Below, one piece after another: positions 59,901-64,000 of a stretch of 64,000 nucleotides of DNA. The stretch is from CALNYS01 sp942490855 (GTDB taxonomy: Bacteria > Planctomycetota > Phycisphaerae > Phycisphaerales > UBA1924): contig CALNYS010000001.1 in NCBI GenBank assembly GCA_942490855.1, positions 186,001 to 250,000 of the forward strand, given 5' to 3'. The notes under the pieces are model-generated. The model had not been told where the DNA came from and ran no database searches. It was given only the letters and a program-made list of their open reading frames with translations. The number at the start of each line of letters is the position of its first letter. Position 1 is the first letter of the stretch. The translations under genes and the position numbers were made by a program.

Positions 59901-61169
59901 ATGGACCGCTCCGAGACTATCTCAGCCACCATCGGCGGGCAACGCCCCACCGCACGCGACGCCCTCGCCTCGCCCCATGCGCCGGCCCGCTCCCTCTACC
60001 TCCACGTGCCGTTCTGCTTCCACAAGTGCCACTACTGCGACTTCTACAGCATCGTGGACACCGGGGACCGCCACGAGGCGTTCGTCCGCACCCTGGTCCG
60101 GGAACTCGAAACACTCGCGCCCTACGCCACCGCCCCCATCGAAACCATCTTCGTCGGAGGCGGCACGCCCACCCTCCTCGCCCCCGCCCACTGGCGCGAG
60201 CTCCTCAGCCACCTGCACCGCCTCTTCGACCTCGCCCCTATCCGCTCCGGCGCCGGGGAGTTCACCATCGAGTGCAACCCCGAGACCGCCACCCCCGAGC
60301 TCTTTGACGTCCTCGTCGCCGGGGGGGTCAACCGGGTCAGCATCGGGGCCCAGTCCTTCAACGAGACCCACCTCGCGACCCTCGAGCGCTGGCACGACCC
60401 CGCCAGCGTCCCGCGGGCCCTGGCGGTCGCCGCCGCGGCCGGCGTCGAGCGCCGCAGCGTCGACCTCATCTACGCCATCCCGGGCCAGACGCTCGCCGAG
60501 TGGGAGGACGACCTCTCCCGCGCTCTCGCCCTCGACCCCGGCGTCGGGCACGTCAGCGCCTACGCACTGACGTACGAGCCCAACACCGCCATGACCATGC
60601 GCCTACGCCTGGGCGACTTCGAAGCCATCGACGAAGACCTCGAAGCCTCCATGTTCGAGCACACCGCCCGGCGGCTCAGCGCGGCCGGCTTCGAGCGCTA
60701 CGAGGTCAGCAACTTCGCGCGAACCGACGCCGCCGGCGGGCCATCGCGTCACAACCTCGCCTACTGGCGCGGCGGGTCGTGGCTCGCCGCCGGGCCGTCC
60801 GCGTCCGGGCACGTGCGCACCGAGCAGGGGGGCTGGCGCTGGAAGAACGCCCCGCGCCTGACCGACTGGCAGCGCGGCGTCGAGGCGACCGGCTTCTCGC
60901 CCGTCGACGACCTCGAACCCCCCGACCCCGCGCGGGCGCTGGCCGAGACGATCATGCTCGGGCTGCGTCTCAGTGAGGGCCTCGACGCCGACGACACGCT
61001 CGCGCGGGCACGCGCGATCGGCGCCGCCGACGCGATGGACGATGCCATCCGTGCGGAAACCGACGCCGGGCGTCTCGAGTTCCGCGCCGGGCGCCTGGTC
61101 CTCAGCGACGCCGGCTGGCTCCACGCCGACGGGGTCGCTGGGGAACTCATGGCGTCGCTTCTCGGATGA
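59901..61169 (+). CDS. hemW: HemW-like radical SAM protein (HemN family)
   Basis: A 422-residue protein. The radical SAM motif is C-x3-C-x2-C in VPFCFHKCHYCDFYS, followed by FVGGGTPTLL, ECNPETATPELFDVLVAGGVNRVSIGAQSFN, DLIYAIPGQTLAEW and the C-terminal HemN domain. The short N-terminus without the extra HemN arm, and the motif form, fit HemW, a heme chaperone, better than coproporphyrinogen dehydrogenase. The ATG at 59901 has a leaderless-type promoter. Confidence 0.9.
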   Translation: MDRSETISATIGGQRPTARDALASPHAPARSLYLHVPFCFHKCHYCDFYSIVDTGDRHEAFVRTLVRELETLAPYATAPIETIFVGGGTPTLLAPAHWRELLSHLHRLFDLAPIRSGAGEFTIECNPETATPELFDVLVAGGVNRVSIGAQSFNETHLATLERWHDPASVPRALAVAAAAGVERRSVDLIYAIPGQTLAEWEDDLSRALALDPGVGHVSAYALTYEPNTAMTMRLRLGDFEAIDEDLEASMFEHTARRLSAAGFERYEVSNFARTDAAGGPSRHNLAYWRGGSWLAAGPSASGHVRTEQGGWRWKNAPRLTDWQRGVEATGFSPVDDLEPPDPARALAETIMLGLRLSEGLDADDTLARARAIGAADAMDDAIRAETDAGRLEFRAGRLVLSDAGWLHADGVAGELMASLLG

Positions 61170-61172
61170 CGC

Positions 61173-61880
61173 TCAGCGCCGGCGGCGCAGCGCTCCGATG
61201 CCCGCCAGACCAAAGAGCGCGGCGCCGCCCGGCGAGGGGACGAGCGGGGCGCCGAGGCTGAAGCTCGCGAAGCCCGAGGTGCGCGTCACCTGCAGGAACG
61301 AGATGTCCATGTTGGATTCGAGGTAGAAGCTCACCGACGGGTTCGCGGTGGTGATCGTGGAGCCGTCGATGAAGTACTCGCCCGTGCCCGCGTTCCACGA
61401 CCAGCCGGGCATGTTGCCGATGACAAGAGAACTGCCGGGCCCCGTGCCGATGCCGCCGGTGTAGACGGGCCCGTCGAGCCACGGCGTGGTGATGAGGGTG
61501 TTGGAGGCGTCGAACGCGAGCAGGGTGAACGTTTCGTTGGTCGTGGAACCGCCGTCAACGTCGCCGAAGCGGAAGTAGGTGCCGGCGGAGAGGTCGCCGA
61601 AGGGGAGGGTGGTGAAGTCGTAGCGGGTGATCCCGGTTGGGTTGGAGGTGCTGACCGGGATAGGGCCGCTCGCGGTGAACGAGCCGTTCCACGCCGGGGC
61701 GACGGCGGGCGACCACGAGCCGGTGAAGCCGCCGGTGAAGGGGGTGACGGTGCGTCCCTCGTTGGCGGGGACGATGGGGCTGACGATCGGGAGGTGGGCG
61801 CCGGAGCCCGTGAGCGGGGCGGCGAGAGCAGCGGAAGCGGTGAGCGCCAGAGCGCCGATGGACGTGCACAGAACATTCAT
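61173..61880 (-). CDS. secreted protein with PEP-CTERM-like C-terminal sorting tail
   Basis: A 235-residue exported protein. The start at 61880 has a GAGGAAGG site and gives a signal peptide ending in ALAAP. The body is a single beta-sandwich-like domain rich in Gly, Ser and Thr. The C-terminus VPSPGGAALFGLAGIGALRRRR has the proline motif, a hydrophobic helix and an arginine cluster of the PEP-CTERM class, which is sorted and cleaved by exosortase. No exosortase is in the window. Confidence 0.78.
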   Translation of the reverse strand: MNVLCTSIGALALTASAALAAPLTGSGAHLPIVSPIVPANEGRTVTPFTGGFTGSWSPAVAPAWNGSFTASGPIPVSTSNPTGITRYDFTTLPFGDLSAGTYFRFGDVDGGSTTNETFTLLAFDASNTLITTPWLDGPVYTGGIGTGPGSSLVIGNMPGWSWNAGTGEYFIDGSTITTANPSVSFYLESNMDISFLQVTRTSGFASFSLGAPLVPSPGGAALFGLAGIGALRRRR

Positions 61881-61960
61881 GTGAGTGACCTTCCTCATTA
61901 AAAAAACCAACGCATCGTGATTCACCAGGACGCGCACAGTGCGACCCGGAAGAGCGAGAG

Positions 61961-61982
61961 CGTGTGAGTCGGTGCTCACACG
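61961..61982. promoter_or_regulatory. 8-bp hairpin in the gap between the PEP-CTERM-like and rhomboid genes
   Basis: CGTGTGAG (61961-61968) and CTCACACG (61975-61982) pair around a six-base loop. The 290-base gap also holds a run of seven A's at 61901-61907 and a TAGGAT (62129-62134) that may serve the rhomboid gene. Otherwise nothing is recognised in it. Confidence 0.35.
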
Positions 61983-62173
61983 TTGCGTCTGCGCACCGGA
62001 CGGTGTTTCTCTCAGCGGGGTCCTGAAAAGAAGGCGGAGTCAGGCCCTTATCCAGCCCAGCTGTCACGGGAGAAGGGGCGGTTTGGGAAGTTGGCGAACA
62101 CGGGTGACAGGCGGGGCGTCAGATTCCGTAGGATTCATGGGTGGCCCGCCGATGGGCCGATGGAGCCTCGGCG

Positions 62174-63256
62174 ATGGGCCTTTACGACCGAGAGTACGCA
62201 CAGACCCGTCGACCCGGGTTCGCCGGCGGCGCCCCCGCCGGTTTCGGCATGCGCCCAGGCGGCGGCATGTGGAGCGCGAACGCCTGGATCATCGCGATCT
62301 GCGTCGGCGTCTTCATGATCGACGCCCTCGTCGGGCAGCGCTACGAGATCAACGCCGGACGCGTGATCAACACCTCCTACTCCTCGGAGATGATCAGCCG
62401 CGCGGAGGTCCGCAACACCCCGACCGAGCCTACCCGCGGGGTCCGTTTCTACCCCATGGTCGACGAGCAAACCGGCACGGTCGTCGGGCAGGAACGCCGC
62501 TACGTGATGGCCCCGCTCGAGGCGGTCGGGCACTTTTCCTCCGCCCGCGGCTTCCGCTTGCTCGAGGTCTGGCGCCTCGTGGGGTTCCAGTTCCTCCACG
62601 CGAACATGTCCCACCTGTTCATGAACATGCTGGGCCTCTTCTTCTTCGGGCCCATCGTCGAGAGCAGGCTCGGGAGGCGGAAGTACGTCGCGTTCTATCT
62701 CATCTGCGGCATCGCCGGCGCGCTGATGTACCTCATCCTCAACGGCCTCGGGCAGATCAACGGGCTCACGCTGCCAGGCGTGCTCATCAACGATCCCTAC
62801 ACGCCGCTCATCGGCGCCTCGGCCGGCGTCTTCGGCGTGCTGATGGCCTCCGCCTACCTCGCGCCCAATTCCACGGTGCTCCTCTTCTTCATCATCCCCG
62901 CCCCGCTCAAGGCGGTGGTGTACGGGTTCGTCGCGCTCGCGGCCTTCAACCTCTTCACGGGCGGGCACAACGCCGGGGGCGACGCCGCGCACATCGGCGG
63001 CGCGATCGCCGGCGCGTTCTTCGTCCGCAAGCCCGAGCTCCTGCGCGAGTTCCTCGACTTCTCGGGTGCCGAGGCGTCCAAGCGCCGCTCCGCCCGCCAA
63101 CGCAAACGAACCGCCGCGAGCGCGAAGCGACACGGCGGGCCCAGCGACGACGAGGTGGACCGCATCCTCGCCAAGGTCGCCACCCAGGGCCTCCCCAGCC
63201 TGAGCGAAAAAGAACGCAAGACGCTCCAGAAAGCCAGCGCCGCCAAACGGGGCTGA
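62174..63256 (+). CDS. rhomboid-family intramembrane serine protease
   Basis: A 360-residue membrane protein started at 62174 (GGAGCC upstream). It has six or so transmembrane segments. The catalytic serine is in TPLIGASAGVFGVLMA (G-x-S-x-x-x-F type), and the catalytic histidine in GGDAAHIGGAIAGAFF. FLHANMSHLFMNMLGLFFFG is the conserved TM2 region. A soluble loop of about 70 residues follows the first membrane segment. The C-terminal 80 residues are basic (SKRRSARQRKRTAASAKRHG). The substrate is unknown. Confidence 0.9.
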   Translation: MGLYDREYAQTRRPGFAGGAPAGFGMRPGGGMWSANAWIIAICVGVFMIDALVGQRYEINAGRVINTSYSSEMISRAEVRNTPTEPTRGVRFYPMVDEQTGTVVGQERRYVMAPLEAVGHFSSARGFRLLEVWRLVGFQFLHANMSHLFMNMLGLFFFGPIVESRLGRRKYVAFYLICGIAGALMYLILNGLGQINGLTLPGVLINDPYTPLIGASAGVFGVLMASAYLAPNSTVLLFFIIPAPLKAVVYGFVALAAFNLFTGGHNAGGDAAHIGGAIAGAFFVRKPELLREFLDFSGAEASKRRSARQRKRTAASAKRHGGPSDDEVDRILAKVATQGLPSLSEKERKTLQKASAAKRG

Positions 63257-63306
63257 CCAAACGGGCGATCTGGCAGGAAAGTCATAGGATCTTCGCCACC
63301 CGCGTG

Positions 63307-63312
63307 TACGCT
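63307..63312 (+). promoter_or_regulatory. leaderless-type -10 element TACGCT
   Basis: It ends six bases before the ATG of the last, truncated gene. Confidence 0.45.
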
Positions 63313-63318
63313 TTGGGC

Positions 63319-64000
63319 ATGATCACCCCCACGTGCGCCCGGACGCTGGTTGCCCTCGCGGCGACAGCCGCCCTCGGGATGTCGTCAACGCGGTCTCTGG
63401 CGCAGTGCGTCATCGAGATGCCTCGCCCCGGGTTGCCAACAACCGTCGATTACTACGGTGTCAGCGGCGCGCTCGATGGGGAGTACGCGCTCGTTGGCGC
63501 GTACGCTGACGACACGGTCCGGGACGGCGCCGGGGCGGTGCACGTGTTCAGCGCTGACACCGGCGCGTTCATCCGCACGCTCTACCCGCCGAACGTCGGG
63601 ACGACGCACTTCTTCGGGAAGTCGATCGCGAGCGAGGACGGGATCGCCCTCATCGGAGCGAGCGCCGCGCACCCCACGGCCGCCGCGTACCTCATCGATC
63701 TCGCGTCCGGCAGCACGCTGCACACGTTCTCGCCCCCCGAGGACTACTCCGGGGTCATCCAGTTCGGCACGAGCGTGTGCGTTGATGGGGACCGCTTGTA
63801 CATCTCCGCCAAGGAGCGTCTGAGCACGCCCGGCGCCGTCTTCGTTTACGACCGGGTTACCTACGAACTCCTGCACGTGCTCGAGGCCCCGAGCGAGGAC
63901 CCGGCCGACGAATTCGGCGATCACGTCGAAATCAGCGCCGGACGCGTCGCGGTGAGCGCGCACCGCGCGAGCGACGAGGGGTTTCAATCCGGTTCGGTCT
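63319..64000 (+). CDS. secreted FG-GAP-like repeat protein, 3' end outside the window
   Basis: An open frame without stop reaches the window edge. A signal peptide (cleavage near SLAQ) precedes repeats of the form GALDGEYALVGAYADDTVRDGAGAVHVF, SIASEDGIALIGASAAHP and VCVDGDRLYISAKERLSTPGAVFVYD. This is the FG-GAP-like beta-propeller pattern in which a serine- or aspartate-rich loop is followed by A-V-x-V-F/Y. At least 227 residues are present. By analogy with other genes of this window a dockerin-like end may follow. The start is supported by TACGCT six bases upstream. Confidence 0.75.
   Translation, partial: MITPTCARTLVALAATAALGMSSTRSLAQCVIEMPRPGLPTTVDYYGVSGALDGEYALVGAYADDTVRDGAGAVHVFSADTGAFIRTLYPPNVGTTHFFGKSIASEDGIALIGASAAHPTAAAYLIDLASGSTLHTFSPPEDYSGVIQFGTSVCVDGDRLYISAKERLSTPGAVFVYDRVTYELLHVLEAPSEDPADEFGDHVEISAGRVAVSAHRASDEGFQSGSV

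Noticed and set aside
59901..61169. Oxygen-independent coproporphyrinogen oxidase HemN.
   Set aside because: The protein lacks the longer N-terminal arm and is the length of HemW. The heme-chaperone label is safer.

Overview
The window is about 64 kb of very GC-rich, densely packed chromosome. It most resembles a planctomycete of the Phycisphaerae type. The grounds are secreted proteins ending in short planctomycete-style dockerin-like repeats (consensus D-x-N-x-D-G-x-V-D-x-x-D-L-A-x-L-L-A-A-W), a C-terminal PEP-CTERM-like sorting tail, LVIVD-repeat and FG-GAP-like surface proteins, a DUF1570 protein, and a secretin with a long TPR-like N-terminal half. No rRNA, tRNA, CRISPR array, prophage or insertion sequence was recognised.

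Layout. 0-7 kb: the 3' part of mnmG with a coupled methyltransferase, a ureohydrolase, a lipoprotein with TSN repeats, hbd, two small envelope genes and a radical SAM protein. 7-10.5 kb: two neighbouring LVIVD-repeat/dockerin proteins. 10.5-16.4 kb: an acyl-CoA mutase split between a catalytic subunit and a cobalamin-binding/MeaB-type GTPase fusion. Between them lie an AT-rich HNH gene, a lipoprotein, an AhpD-like protein and a glycine-rich RRM protein with a structured leader. 16.4-25.5 kb: a DUF1579-like protein, a PP2C/SpoIIE phosphatase, a dockerin protein, an MDR oxidoreductase, fabI, a DUF58 protein, an AT-rich orphan, a TPR-YggX fusion, pyrD and a zincin. 25.5-31 kb: sppA, an FG-GAP protein, a LURP-one/scramblase-like protein, a Tat-exported superoxide dismutase and an orphan nuoB. 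31-39.5 kb: a DUF1570 peptidase-like protein, trigger factor, an amidohydrolase, queG, a GNAT, a xylose-isomerase-like protein and an M28 peptidase. 39.5-44 kb: the two halves of the glycine cleavage P-protein with a DUF1028 gene between them, then a DinB-like gene. 44-53 kb: priA and carA divergent, a secretin, then an RsbV/RsbW-like pair. 53-64 kb: an AGCS symporter with a possible PD-(D/E)XK protein, trpA/mazG, purA, FHA, hemW, a PEP-CTERM-like protein, a rhomboid protease and a truncated FG-GAP-like protein.

Cross-cutting signals. (1) At least fifteen genes on both strands have a TANNNT hexamer ending 6-9 bases before the start codon and no Shine-Dalgarno site. The remaining genes mostly have a GGAG-type site. 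Leaderless transcription therefore looks routine here. (2) A roughly 150-bp self-complementary CCCTCTCCCC repeat occurs in three full copies and one half copy, always between genes. (3) Five single-base frame breaks fall inside otherwise intact genes, several beside short G or C runs. Sequencing or assembly error is the most economical explanation. (4) Two AT-rich genes (12.2-13.3 kb and 22.7-23.3 kb) stand out as likely acquisitions.

All calls come from reading the sequence and remembered family features. No database search or structure prediction was run.
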